Of a stretch of DNA of 64,000 nucleotides, positions 15,143 to 25,181 are shown piece by piece. The stretch is from assembly GCA_964634325.1 (NCBI GenBank), contig CAZWJF010000011.1, positions 31,444 to 95,443 on the forward strand, given 5' to 3'. The notes below the pieces were generated by a model, which saw only the letters and a list, made by a program, of their open reading frames with translations, was not told where the DNA came from and did not search any database. Each line of letters opens with the position of its first letter. The stretch's first letter is position 1. A program made the translations under genes and the position numbers. This DNA comes from JAJXWB01 sp964634325 (GTDB lineage: Bacteria > Pseudomonadota > Alphaproteobacteria > Rhizobiales > Beijerinckiaceae).

Positions 15143-17848
15143 TCATTCCGCAGCCAACGCCGCGCCGGCGGACGGCGCGGACGCGTCGGCGTCTTGCGAC
15201 GCCTTGATCAGGCTGTCGATCTCCGGCCTGCAGGAGCCGCATCCGGTCCCTGCGCTGGTGGCCGCGCCGACTGAATCGACATCGCGGCATCCGGCCGCGA
15301 TCGCGTCGCGGATCGCATTCGCGCCGACGTCGAAGCACACGCAGATCTTGCGGCCGGGATCGCGCATCGAAGCGCGCGGACGGCCTGCGAGCATGACCGC
15401 CGGATCGGCGAACGGATCGGCGAACAATTCGCACAGCCAGGCGCGCGCCGCCGCGATCGGTTCGCGACCGACCAGCAGCAAACCGACCACAGCGCCGTCG
15501 CGGACGGCGACGCAGCGATAGGCGCCGGTGGCGCGGTCGCGCACGTGCAAGAGATCGACCTTTTCCTGGGCCTCGCCGCACAGGAGCGACAGAGCGCGCC
15601 CGTCCCAGTCGCTCACTTCGCTGAAACCGGCGAGTTCGATGCGATAACCGGCGTCGATCCGGCCGAGCGCCCAATAGTCGGCGTCCAGCTTCTCCGGCCT
15701 TTCGCGCGTCAGCGCAAAGCCGAACCAGGCCGGAGCGACGGGCTCAACCGCTACATAGCTGCCTTTGGACTCCGGTTGACCCGAAATCGGATCGAGGTTC
15801 GGCGCCACCAGCACGTCGATCCGCGCATCGCTGGCGAACTGGCCCGTCCAGTGAAATGGCGCAAAAACGCTGCCCGGTCGCTGCCGATCCGTCACAAGCG
15901 CACGCACGGTCGCTGCGCCGCGCTCATTGGACAGTCGGACGAGGCCCGCTGGAACGACTCCCAGGCGGCCTGCGTCTTCCGGATGGATTTCAGCGAAGGG
16001 CTCGGCGATGTGCTGCGACAGTCGCGGCGCCACGCCGGTCCGCGTCATGGTGTGCCATTGGTCGCGCACACGACCCGTGTTCAGGACGAAACTGCGCTCG
16101 GCGCTCTTCTTCGATGCGAGACCTTTGTAAGGCGTCGCCACGAGTCGCGCGCGTCGATTGGGCGTATAGAAGCGGCCGTCCGCGAAAAACCGTTTCGGCG
16201 CATCGCTCTTCGGCTCGCCCGCCCGCCAGGGCCACTGGAACGGCGCGAGGGCCGCATATTCGGCGTCCGATACGCGAGCAAGCGCGGAAATATCGAAATC
16301 GCGCGCGCCGTCGTTGCGATATCCTGACATCGCCGCGTATTCCCTGAAAATCGCGGCTGGACCCGAATAATCGAACGGGCGAACGAAACCCATGCGGCGC
16401 GCAAGGCCGCACAGGGCCCACCAGTCGGGCATCGCTTCGCCGGGCGGAAGCCGGAGCGCGCGCTGGCGCGAGATGCGGCGCTCGGAATTCGTGACGGTTC
16501 CGTCCTTCTCGCCCCAGGCCTGCGCCGGCAAGAGCACGTGCGCATAAGGGATCGTGTCGTTGCGCGCGACCACGTCGGACACGACGACGAACGGGCAATT
16601 GGCGAGCGCATCGGCGACCGCGTCCGCATCCGGCAGACTGTCGACCGGGTTCGTGCCCATGATCCAGACCGCCTTGATCTCGCCTGAGCCGATCGCGCGG
16701 AACATGTCGACGGCCTTCTTGCCCGCGCCATTCGCCATGCGCGGCGCGCTCCAGAACGCGCCGACCAATTCGCGGTGATCCGCATTATCGATATCGAGAT
16801 GGACCGCCAGCTGATTGGCGAGTCCGCCGACCTCGCGCCCGCCCATGGCGTTGGGCTGGCCGGTCACGGAGAACGGACCGCAGCCTTCCTTGCCGATCCG
16901 TCCGGTGAACAGATGGCAATTGACGATGGCGTTGACCTTGTCGACGCCGCTGCTCGACTGATTGACGCCCTGCGAATAGACGGAGACGGTCTTGTCGGTC
17001 TGCAGGACGCGCTCGAAGAACTGCTCGACGTCGGAGCGCGCAAGGCCAGTCGTGCGCGCGACGGCGGTGGGCGACCAGCGCTCTGCGGCGGCGAGCGCGG
17101 CGTCGGCGCCGTCCGTATGCAGCGCGACGAAGCTTTCGTCCATCTTGCCCGCGCGCGACAGATGGCGCAGCAGTCCGAGAAACAAGGCGACGTCAGCGCC
17201 GGGCGCGATCGCCAGATGCAGATCGGCGATCTCGCTGGTCGCGGTGCGCCTCGGATCGATGTTCACGACGAAAGGCAGTCCGCCGCGCGTCTTGCGGGCG
17301 TGCGCGATCCGCTGAAACAGCACCGGATGGCACCATGCCAGATTCGAGCCGACGAGAACGACGAGGTCGGCCTGTTCGAGGTCTTCATATACGCCCGGAA
17401 CAGTGTCGGCGCCGAAGGCGCGGCGATGACCGGCGACCGACGAAGCCATGCACAGACGAGAATTGGTGTCGATATTTCCAGAGCCGATGAAACCTTTCAT
17501 CAGCTTGTTGGCGACATAATAGTCCTCGGTCAGGATTTGACCCGACACATAGAAGGCGACCGAGTCGGGACCGTGCTGCTCGATCGTTTCGCGAAAACGA
17601 TCCGCAATGAGATCGAGCGCCTTCGACCAGCTCGCGCGGTTACCGCCGATTTGCGGATGCAGCAGGCGATCGTCGAGGTCGAGCGTCGCGCCGAGCGCCG
17701 CTCCCTTGACGCACAGGCGCCCGAAATTGGCCGGGTGCGCCGCGTCGCCGGCGACGTGCGGGGCGCCCTGCGCGTCGACGGAAACCGCCACGCCGCAACC
17801 CGTCCCGCAGTATGGGCACGTCGTCGCTATGGTCGACGAGCAGCTCAT
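15143..17848 (-). CDS. nasA: Assimilatory nitrate reductase catalytic subunit
   Basis: A 901-residue molybdopterin oxidoreductase reducing nitrate to nitrite in the cytoplasm. The [4Fe-4S] cysteines are C11, C14, C18 and C46 (CPYCGTGC, then GRLCVKG). Mo-bis-MGD domain landmarks include the catalytic region SRLCMASS and GVNQSSSGVDKVNAIVN. After the molydopterin-binding domain comes a C-terminal BFD-like [2Fe-2S] domain (CVCFDVGANAI, then GTGCGSCRPE). It would receive electrons from a ferredoxin or flavoprotein, since no separate NADH subunit is seen here. The ATG at 17848 overlaps the nirD stop (ATGA), which fixes the start. Confidence 0.94.
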   Translation of the reverse strand: MSCSSTIATTCPYCGTGCGVAVSVDAQGAPHVAGDAAHPANFGRLCVKGAALGATLDLDDRLLHPQIGGNRASWSKALDLIADRFRETIEQHGPDSVAFYVSGQILTEDYYVANKLMKGFIGSGNIDTNSRLCMASSVAGHRRAFGADTVPGVYEDLEQADLVVLVGSNLAWCHPVLFQRIAHARKTRGGLPFVVNIDPRRTATSEIADLHLAIAPGADVALFLGLLRHLSRAGKMDESFVALHTDGADAALAAAERWSPTAVARTTGLARSDVEQFFERVLQTDKTVSVYSQGVNQSSSGVDKVNAIVNCHLFTGRIGKEGCGPFSVTGQPNAMGGREVGGLANQLAVHLDIDNADHRELVGAFWSAPRMANGAGKKAVDMFRAIGSGEIKAVWIMGTNPVDSLPDADAVADALANCPFVVVSDVVARNDTIPYAHVLLPAQAWGEKDGTVTNSERRISRQRALRLPPGEAMPDWWALCGLARRMGFVRPFDYSGPAAIFREYAAMSGYRNDGARDFDISALARVSDAEYAALAPFQWPWRAGEPKSDAPKRFFADGRFYTPNRRARLVATPYKGLASKKSAERSFVLNTGRVRDQWHTMTRTGVAPRLSQHIAEPFAEIHPEDAGRLGVVPAGLVRLSNERGAATVRALVTDRQRPGSVFAPFHWTGQFASDARIDVLVAPNLDPISGQPESKGSYVAVEPVAPAWFGFALTRERPEKLDADYWALGRIDAGYRIELAGFSEVSDWDGRALSLLCGEAQEKVDLLHVRDRATGAYRCVAVRDGAVVGLLLVGREPIAAARAWLCELFADPFADPAVMLAGRPRASMRDPGRKICVCFDVGANAIRDAIAAGCRDVDSVGAATSAGTGCGSCRPEIDSLIKASQDADASAPSAGAALAAE

Positions 17849-18183
17849 GCGGAGGCCGCGACGCTCATGTCGAGATAGATGCGGCCGTTCTCGAGCTTCA
17901 CCGGGAACGAGCGCGCGCAGCCCTTGTCCGCGCCGGTCGCTTCGCCGTTCTCCAGATCGATGATCCAGTTGTGCAGCGGACAGGCGACCTTGCGGCCATG
18001 AACGATGCCCTCGCTCAGCGGCCCGCCCTTGTGCGGACACCGGTTCTCGAGAGCGAAGAACTCATCGCTCGCGGTCCGAAACACGGCGATTTCACGGCGC
18101 GGCGTACGAACCGTGCGCGCGCCGCGTTTCGGGATCGCGTCGATCGGCCCGAGGTCGAACCAGAAGCTGTCTTCCTTGCGCAT
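17845..18183 (-). CDS. nirD: Nitrite reductase small subunit (Rieske-type)
   Basis: A 112-residue NirD. The Rieske [2Fe-2S] ligands are all present (C49-P-H51 in RCPHKGG and C68-P-L-H71 in ACPLHNW), so this version can bind the cluster. In enteric NirD the ligands are lost. It assists NirB in NAD(P)H-dependent reduction of nitrite to ammonium. The ATG at 18183 has AAGGA nine bases upstream, 11 bases after the nirB stop, and the stop overlaps the nasA start. Confidence 0.93.
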   Translation of the reverse strand: MRKEDSFWFDLGPIDAIPKRGARTVRTPRREIAVFRTASDEFFALENRCPHKGGPLSEGIVHGRKVACPLHNWIIDLENGEATGADKGCARSFPVKLENGRIYLDMSVAASA

Positions 18184-18194
18184 ATCATTCTTCC

Positions 18195-20642
18195 TTATTG
18201 GGCGGCGATCGGCAGAAGGACGGCGAGCGGCGCGAATTCGCGCGCGTCGCGGCCAGCGGCGCGTTCGGCCCACGGATCGCGCCGTGCGGCGCGTTGCGAC
18301 ACGACGAAGCGCTCGTACAGCGCCTTGCGATAGGCGTGGTCTTCCATGATCGCGTGGCGCACGCGATCGAGGCCGGTCTTTTCGACCCACTTGAACAGGC
18401 GGTCGAGATAGGCGGCCTCTTCGCGATACATCTGGATGACGGCGGCGGTGTATTCGAGCGCCTCGTCCTCCGTGTCGACATGGCCGAGGAGATCGGTTGC
18501 GCGCACGTGCAGACCGGCCGCCCCCGCGATGTGGATGTCGTAGCCGGAGTCGACGCAAATAATGCCGACGTCCTTCACCGTCGCTTCAGCGCAATTGCGC
18601 GGGCATCCAGACACCGCCAGTTTGACTTTCGCCGGAGTCCACGAGCCGCACAGCAGGCGTTCCAGCTTCACGCCGAGGCCGGTCGAATCCTGGGTTCCGA
18701 AGCGACACCAGTCCGTACCGACGCAGGTCTTCACCGTGCGCAGACCCTTGGCGTAGGCGAAGCCCGACACCATGCCGGCGGCGTTGAGCTGAGACCAAAC
18801 GGCGGGCAGATCTTCCTTCTTCACGCCGAGCAGATCGATACGCTGACCGCCGGTGACCTTCACCGTCGGGATCTTGAAACGGTCTGCGACATCCGCGATG
18901 GCGCGCAGCTCGTCCGGCGTCGTGAGACCGCCCCACATGCGCGGGACGACAGAGAAGGTGCCATCCTTCTGAATGTTGGCGTGCACGCGTTCATTGACGA
19001 AGCGCGACTGGTAGTCGTCGCGATATTCGTAGGGCCATTCGCAGATCAGATAGTAGTTGAGCGCCGGCCTGCAGGACGGGCACCCGCACGACGTCTTCCA
19101 CGCAAGCTCCTGCATGACCGCAGGCACGGACTTCAGCTCCTTGGCCCGGATCTGGTGTCGAACCTCCTCGTGCGTGAGGTCCACGCACTTGCACATCGGC
19201 TTGCGGCCGCCGCCTTCGTACTTGTCGCCCAGCGTGGCGACCAGGAGCGTCTCGACTTTGGACGTGCACTGGCCGCACGAGGCCGAAGCCTTGGTGCGCG
19301 CGCGCACGTCGTCGATGGACGTCAGGCCGCCGTCGACGATCGCCTTGACGATCGCGCCCTTGCACACGCCGTTGCAGCCGCAGATTTCCGCATCATCCGG
19401 CAAGGCTGCAACGGCCGCCGTAGGGTCCAGCGGGGACCCTCCCTGATACGACTGGCCGAATATGAGCGTGTCGCGCATCGGCTCGACGTCGACGCCCTTC
19501 TTCAACAGATCGAAGTACCAGGCGCCGTCGGCCGTATCGCCGTACAAAACGGCGCCGACCACCTTGTTGCCGCGCAGGACGACGCGCTTGTAGATCTGGC
19601 GCGAGGGGTCGCGCAGGATGACTTCGTCCGTCTCGTCGCCCTCGGAGAAGTCGCCTGCGGAGAACAGATCGATACCGGTGACCTTCAGTTTGGTCGAGGT
19701 GATCGAACCGGCATAGCCGCCGCTCTCCTCTCCCGCCAGATCGCCAGCCAGAGTCTTCGCCATCTCGTACAGCGGCGCGACGAGGCCGTAGCACTGGCCG
19801 CGATGTTCCACACATTCGCCGACCGCATAGATGTCGGGATCGCTGGTGCGCATGAAGTCGTCGACCACGACGCCGCGCTTAACCTCGAGCCCGGCGTTCT
19901 TGGCGAGCGTTGCATTCGGGCGAATGCCGACCGCCATGACGACGAGATCAGCCGGCAGCTTTCGGCCGTCGTCCAGCAACACGCCTTCCACGCGGCCTTC
20001 GCCCATGATCGATTTCGTGTTCGCAGCCGTAACGACCTCGATGCCGCGCGCCTCGATCGCCTTTTGCAGCAGATAACCCGCGTTCGGGTCGAGCTGGCGC
20101 TCCATCAGCGTCGGCATGAGGTGAATGACGGACACCGTCATGCCCTTGGCGGCGAGCCCCGCCGCCGCTTCGAGACCCAGCAAACCGCCGCCGATCACCA
20201 CCGCGCGGCCGCCGCCTGCAGCAGCCTTCAGCATCGCCTCGACATCGTCCAGGTCGCGGAAAGTGACCACGCCCGGCAGATTGGCGCCCGGAACCGGAAT
20301 GATGATCGGGGTCGAACCCGTCGCGACGATCAGCTTGTCGTACGGCTCGTTCTCGCCGGATGCGGTGCGCACCACATGCGCGGCCGGGTCGATCTGCGTA
20401 ACGGCCTCGCCCCGGCGGAGCGCGATCTTGTTATTCTCGTACCACGCTTCATCGTGGATGATGATATCCGCGAACGCCTTCTCGCCCGACAGCACGGGCG
20501 ACAGCATGATGCGGTTGTAATTGACGCGCGGCTCCGCGCCAAAGACCGTCACATCGTAAAGGTCGGGGTTCTTGGCGAGCAATTCATCGAGGACGCGGCC
20601 CGCCGCCATCCCGTTTCCGACGACTACAAGTTTCTTCCGCAT
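18195..20642 (-). CDS. nirB: Assimilatory nitrite reductase large subunit
   Basis: An 815-residue NAD(P)H-nitrite reductase that reduces nitrite to ammonium with six electrons. The N-terminal FAD/NAD(P)H domain (VVVGNGMAAGRVLDELLA, VIGGGLLGLEAAAGLA) is followed by two BFD-like [2Fe-2S] regions (CGCNGVCKGAIV with CGQC; CKCVDLTHEEV with CGCPSC). The siroheme/[4Fe-4S] domain has cysteines in TCVGTDWCRFG and SGCPRNCAEA. It is the first gene of the nitrate operon, 23 bases downstream of a likely sigma-54 transcription start. The complete length and all cofactor motifs argue for activity. Confidence 0.96.
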   Translation of the reverse strand: MRKKLVVVGNGMAAGRVLDELLAKNPDLYDVTVFGAEPRVNYNRIMLSPVLSGEKAFADIIIHDEAWYENNKIALRRGEAVTQIDPAAHVVRTASGENEPYDKLIVATGSTPIIIPVPGANLPGVVTFRDLDDVEAMLKAAAGGGRAVVIGGGLLGLEAAAGLAAKGMTVSVIHLMPTLMERQLDPNAGYLLQKAIEARGIEVVTAANTKSIMGEGRVEGVLLDDGRKLPADLVVMAVGIRPNATLAKNAGLEVKRGVVVDDFMRTSDPDIYAVGECVEHRGQCYGLVAPLYEMAKTLAGDLAGEESGGYAGSITSTKLKVTGIDLFSAGDFSEGDETDEVILRDPSRQIYKRVVLRGNKVVGAVLYGDTADGAWYFDLLKKGVDVEPMRDTLIFGQSYQGGSPLDPTAAVAALPDDAEICGCNGVCKGAIVKAIVDGGLTSIDDVRARTKASASCGQCTSKVETLLVATLGDKYEGGGRKPMCKCVDLTHEEVRHQIRAKELKSVPAVMQELAWKTSCGCPSCRPALNYYLICEWPYEYRDDYQSRFVNERVHANIQKDGTFSVVPRMWGGLTTPDELRAIADVADRFKIPTVKVTGGQRIDLLGVKKEDLPAVWSQLNAAGMVSGFAYAKGLRTVKTCVGTDWCRFGTQDSTGLGVKLERLLCGSWTPAKVKLAVSGCPRNCAEATVKDVGIICVDSGYDIHIAGAAGLHVRATDLLGHVDTEDEALEYTAAVIQMYREEAAYLDRLFKWVEKTGLDRVRHAIMEDHAYRKALYERFVVSQRAARRDPWAERAAGRDAREFAPLAVLLPIAAQ

Positions 20643-20675
20643 GTCTCACGGCTCCGAAAACATCGGGAACTCATT

Positions 20676-20691
20676 TGCAAGCCGCGTGCCA
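20676..20691 (-). promoter_or_regulatory. Sigma-54 (-24/-12) promoter of the nirB operon
   Basis: On the minus strand the sequence reads TGGCACGCGGCTTGCA. This fits the sigma-54 consensus TGGCAC-N5-TTGCA essentially perfectly, with GG and GC separated by ten bases. Transcription should start near 20665, leaving a leader of about 23 bases before the nirB ATG (20642). This implies control by an NtrC-type activator responding to nitrogen status. Confidence 0.85.
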
Positions 20692-20722
20692 GATTGTCTT
20701 TTGAATTCAATCGCTTCTAAAA

Positions 20723-20736
20723 TTGACGATTATCAA
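20723..20736. promoter_or_regulatory. FNR/FixK-like box upstream of nirB
   Basis: TTGAC-GATT-ATCAA, one base away from the palindromic FNR consensus TTGAT-N4-ATCAA. Its centre is about 64 bases upstream of the predicted nirB transcription start and about 340 bases upstream of the divergent DUF2849 start. It could let a Crp/Fnr-family protein modulate either operon. The match may be accidental in this AT-rich stretch. Confidence 0.4.
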
Positions 20737-20910
20737 TTCCCAATTTGACCTTCGCTATCGAATGGTCGCTATTTGCCTATTTTTCGGGCGCATCGGGACG
20801 CAGCTCGAATTTTACGCGTCAAAATTGTGCAATGCGAAAAATCAGGCAAATGCTCCGTAGCGATCAGCCTTGCGCAAATTGTCGGCGCTCTTGTCGGCCG
20901 AGCGCGCTGC

Positions 20911-20956
20911 GAGAAAAACCATCTCCGCCCTTCCGCAAGTTTGGCGGTTCTTTCTC
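20911..20956 (+). other. Possible structured leader (compound stem) before the sulfate operon
   Basis: GAGAAAAACC (20911-20920) can pair with GGTTCTTTCTC (20946-20956) with one bulge, while the inner CCGCC (20925-20929) pairs with GGCGG (20943-20947). The stems cannot all form fully at once, because two G residues are shared, so alternative structures are possible. It lies 110 bases before the DUF2849 ATG within the otherwise gene-free 20643-21069 interval. It is not a riboswitch class I recognise. Confidence 0.25.
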
Positions 20957-21069
20957 TCAAACCCCGATTGAGACAGGAGACGTCGAAACGTAGTTCTCCG
21001 CGAGACCGGCGCCGCCGATCGACGACACATCGAACGACGGCGAGAAAAGCCCCGATACGGAGACTTGCG

Positions 21070-21411
21070 ATGTCAACGAGCAAGGTTGCGACGACGCCAG
21101 CGGTGTTGCTCGCAAATGATCTGAGGGACGGCGACGTCGTTTTCCTCGGCCGCGACGGCTGGACGCGCGATCCCTCCCGCGCGCTGATCGCGCAGTCGGC
21201 GGCGCTGGCCGAAACGATGCTCGCGCGTGCCGCCGCGGCGACCGCGGACAATGTGATCGTCGATCCCTACCTCGTCGAGGTTGTCCTCGACGCGGATGGG
21301 CGCGCTACGCCCCGCCATTTCCGCGAACAGTTTCGCATGCTCGGTCCAAGCGTGCGCCGCGATGTCGGAAAGCAGGCCGACTTCGGCCTCGTCTCAATAG
21401 CGGCGGAGTGA
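21070..21411 (+). CDS. DUF2849 family protein, first gene of the sulfate assimilation operon
   Basis: A 113-residue small protein (MSTSKVATTPAVLLANDLRD, with GDVVFLGRDGWTRDPSRALI and a C-terminal DPYLVEVVL segment). In alphaproteobacteria, DUF2849 genes sit next to sulfite reductase hemoprotein genes, as here, and may assist sulfite/nitrite reductase; the biochemical role is unknown. The ATG at 21070 has GGAG eight bases upstream. The frame is open further upstream but without a ribosome binding site. cysI starts four bases downstream. Confidence 0.8.
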   Translation: MSTSKVATTPAVLLANDLRDGDVVFLGRDGWTRDPSRALIAQSAALAETMLARAAAATADNVIVDPYLVEVVLDADGRATPRHFREQFRMLGPSVRRDVGKQADFGLVSIAAE

Positions 21412-21415
21412 CGCC

Positions 21416-23072
<1,657 letters not shown>

Positions 23073-23086
<14 letters not shown>

Positions 23087-23537
23087 TCGACACGGCTATC
23101 GCTCCGACGATTTCGGTCGCAGCATCGTTCCCCTGTCGGAGCTTGCTACGACGCGCGGCGCCGACGCGGTGGCTGTCGCAAACACGACCGACGTCGAAGC
23201 TCTGACGCCCTACTTCCAGCAGCTCGCGCTGATTGCGATCGACTTTCCGAGCTTTGCGGACGGACGCGGTTTTTCGCTCGCGCGCCGGCTTCGTCGCGCA
23301 GGGTTCGGCGGGCGGCTGCGCGCCGTCGGGCCCTTGATTCCGGACCAGGCGCCGCACGCCTTCGCTTGCGGGTTCGACGAGATTCAAACGCCGGACGCAA
23401 ACGAGCGGCGCCACTCAGAAGAGCACTGGCGAAACGCGCCGCACGCCGTTTCGCCCGGCTATCAACCCGATTACGCGAGCCAGCCCAGCATATTCGCGCA
23501 GCGCAAGACCGCGCGCCAAGGAGTCTCCCATGCATGA
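23073..23537 (+). CDS. DUF934 family protein (sulfite reductase-associated)
   Basis: A 154-residue protein that starts with GTG at 23073, preceded by AGGAG within the end of cysI. DUF934 proteins almost always sit beside this type of cysI, between it and cysH, and are thought to be oxidoreductase accessory proteins. Visible here are IDFPSFADGRGFSLARRLRR and the downstream GGRLRAVGPLIPDQ, typical of the family. The C-terminal 35 residues are polar and poorly conserved. It overlaps cysI by 14 and cysH by 8 bases, so it is tightly coupled. Confidence 0.88.
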
Positions 23538-24291
23538 TCAGGCCGCCTCGCTGGACCTCGCCTTTCCCGGAAAGCATCCGCTCGCGCGCCTCAGGCTGCT
23601 GCGCTCGCGCATCGAGGGCCGCATCGTCTTCACGACCAGCTTCGGACTCGAGGATCAGTTCCTGACCGATCTCATCTTCGCGAACGATCTGGCGATCGAT
23701 GTCGCGACACTCGACACTGGGCGCCTCTTCCCGGAGACTTACGCGGTCTGGGCGGAAACCGAGCAGAAATACGGGAGGCGCATCCGCGCCTACTATCCGA
23801 GCACGGCCGCGCTCGAGATGCTGATCGAGACGCAAGGCGTCGACGGACAATACCAAAGCGTCTCCGCACGCAAGACCTGCTGCGAGGTTCGCAAGGTTGC
23901 GCCGTTGCGACGCGCGCTCGAAGGCGCCGCCGCTTGGGTGACCGGCCTGCGCGCCGACCAGTCCGCCAATCGGCGCGATACGGCGTATGTCGCTTACGAC
24001 AAGAGTTTCGCGATCCTCAAAGCCAATCCGCTCGCGGACTGGACGCGTGAACAAGTCGAAGGCGAGGCGACGGCGCGCGGCGTCCCGTTGAACGCGCTGC
24101 ACGCCGCCGGTTTCCCTTCGATCGGTTGCGCGCCCTGCACGCGGGCCGTGCGCCCCGGCGAGGACGAACGCGCCGGGCGCTGGTGGTGGGAAGCCGACCA
24201 AAAGAAGGAATGCGGCCTGCATTTGACGCCCGACGGCGCGATCGCGCCGCGCCGCCCCTCAGAGGAAGGGGATCGCCAATGGTCCGTCTGA
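23530..24291 (+). CDS. cysH: Adenylyl-sulfate (APS) reductase
   Basis: A 253-residue CysH. Besides the PP-loop-related TTSFGLEDQFL, it carries the four cluster cysteines of the APS-reducing type: the pair in RKTCCEVRK and a pair in GCAPCTRAV, followed by the catalytic Cys in KKECGLHL. These mark a [4Fe-4S] enzyme that reduces APS directly to sulfite, which agrees with the absence of an APS kinase (cysC) in the operon. It overlaps DUF934 by 8 bases and cysD by 13. Confidence 0.94.
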   Translation: MHDQAASLDLAFPGKHPLARLRLLRSRIEGRIVFTTSFGLEDQFLTDLIFANDLAIDVATLDTGRLFPETYAVWAETEQKYGRRIRAYYPSTAALEMLIETQGVDGQYQSVSARKTCCEVRKVAPLRRALEGAAAWVTGLRADQSANRRDTAYVAYDKSFAILKANPLADWTREQVEGEATARGVPLNALHAAGFPSIGCAPCTRAVRPGEDERAGRWWWEADQKKECGLHLTPDGAIAPRRPSEEGDRQWSV

Positions 24292-25181
24292 CGCACTTGC
24301 AGGAACTCGAGGCCGAGTCGATCTTCGTGCTGCGCGAAGTCGCCGCGACCTGCGAGCGCCCGGTGCTGCTCTACTCGATCGGCAAGGACTCGGCGGTCCT
24401 GCTTCACCTCGCGATGAAAGCCTTCGCGCCCGGAAAGCCGCCGTTTCCGCTGCTGCATGTCGACACCGGATGGAAATTCCGGGAAATGATCGCGTTTCGC
24501 GACGAGACCGCAAAGAGGCTCGGGCTCGACCTCATCGTGCACGTCAACGAAGACGGCGTGCGCGCGGGCGTCAACCCGGTGACGTCCGGCTCGGCGACGC
24601 ACACCGACGTCATGAAGACGCAGGCTCTGAAACAGGCGCTGGACAAGTACGGCTTCGACGCAGCCTTCGGCGGCGCCAGGCGCGACGAGGAGAAGAGCCG
24701 CGCGAAGGAACGCATCTTTTCTGTGCGCTCGCCTGATCATCGCTGGGACCCGAAAGCGCAGCGGCCGGAACCGTGGCGCGCCTTCAACACGCGCAAGGCG
24801 AAGGAAGAGAGCTTTCGCGTCTTTCCGCTCTCCAACTGGACCGAAGCGGACGTGTGGGACTACATCGCGCTCGAAAACATTCCCGTGGTTCCGCTCTATT
24901 TCGCCAAGCGGCGGCCCGTCGTCGAACGCAACGGCGCGCTGATCATGCGCGACGACGATCGCTTTCCATTGTTGCCCGGCGAAGTTCCGCAAATGCGGAT
25001 GGTTCGATTCCGTACGCTCGGCTGCTATCCGCTGACGGGCGCGATCGAGAGCGCCGCCTCGACGCTGCCTGAGGTCATTGCGGAGATGAGCGCGTCCCGG
25101 GCCTCGGAGCGCCAGGGGCGCATCATCGATCAGGACGGCGCGAGTTCGATGGAATTGAAGAAGCAGGAAGGCTACTTCTGA
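24279..25181 (+). CDS. cysD: Sulfate adenylyltransferase subunit 2
   Basis: A 300-residue ATP sulfurylase small subunit. It has the PP-loop SIGKDSAVLLHLA, the family stretches LLHVDTGWKFREM and FGGARRDEEKSRAKERIFS, and the C-terminal KKQEGYF. With CysN it makes APS from sulfate and ATP, driven by GTP hydrolysis. The ATG at 24279 has GGAAGGGG upstream and overlaps the cysH end; the stop shares a base with the cysN start (TGATG). Confidence 0.96.
   Translation: MVRLTHLQELEAESIFVLREVAATCERPVLLYSIGKDSAVLLHLAMKAFAPGKPPFPLLHVDTGWKFREMIAFRDETAKRLGLDLIVHVNEDGVRAGVNPVTSGSATHTDVMKTQALKQALDKYGFDAAFGGARRDEEKSRAKERIFSVRSPDHRWDPKAQRPEPWRAFNTRKAKEESFRVFPLSNWTEADVWDYIALENIPVVPLYFAKRRPVVERNGALIMRDDDRFPLLPGEVPQMRMVRFRTLGCYPLTGAIESAASTLPEVIAEMSASRASERQGRIIDQDGASSMELKKQEGYF

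Noticed and set aside
18198..20720. 840-codon open frame on the plus strand opposite nirB
   Set aside because: Mirror of a long GC-rich gene; nirB on the minus strand shows every cofactor motif, and the antisense text has no recognisable domain.
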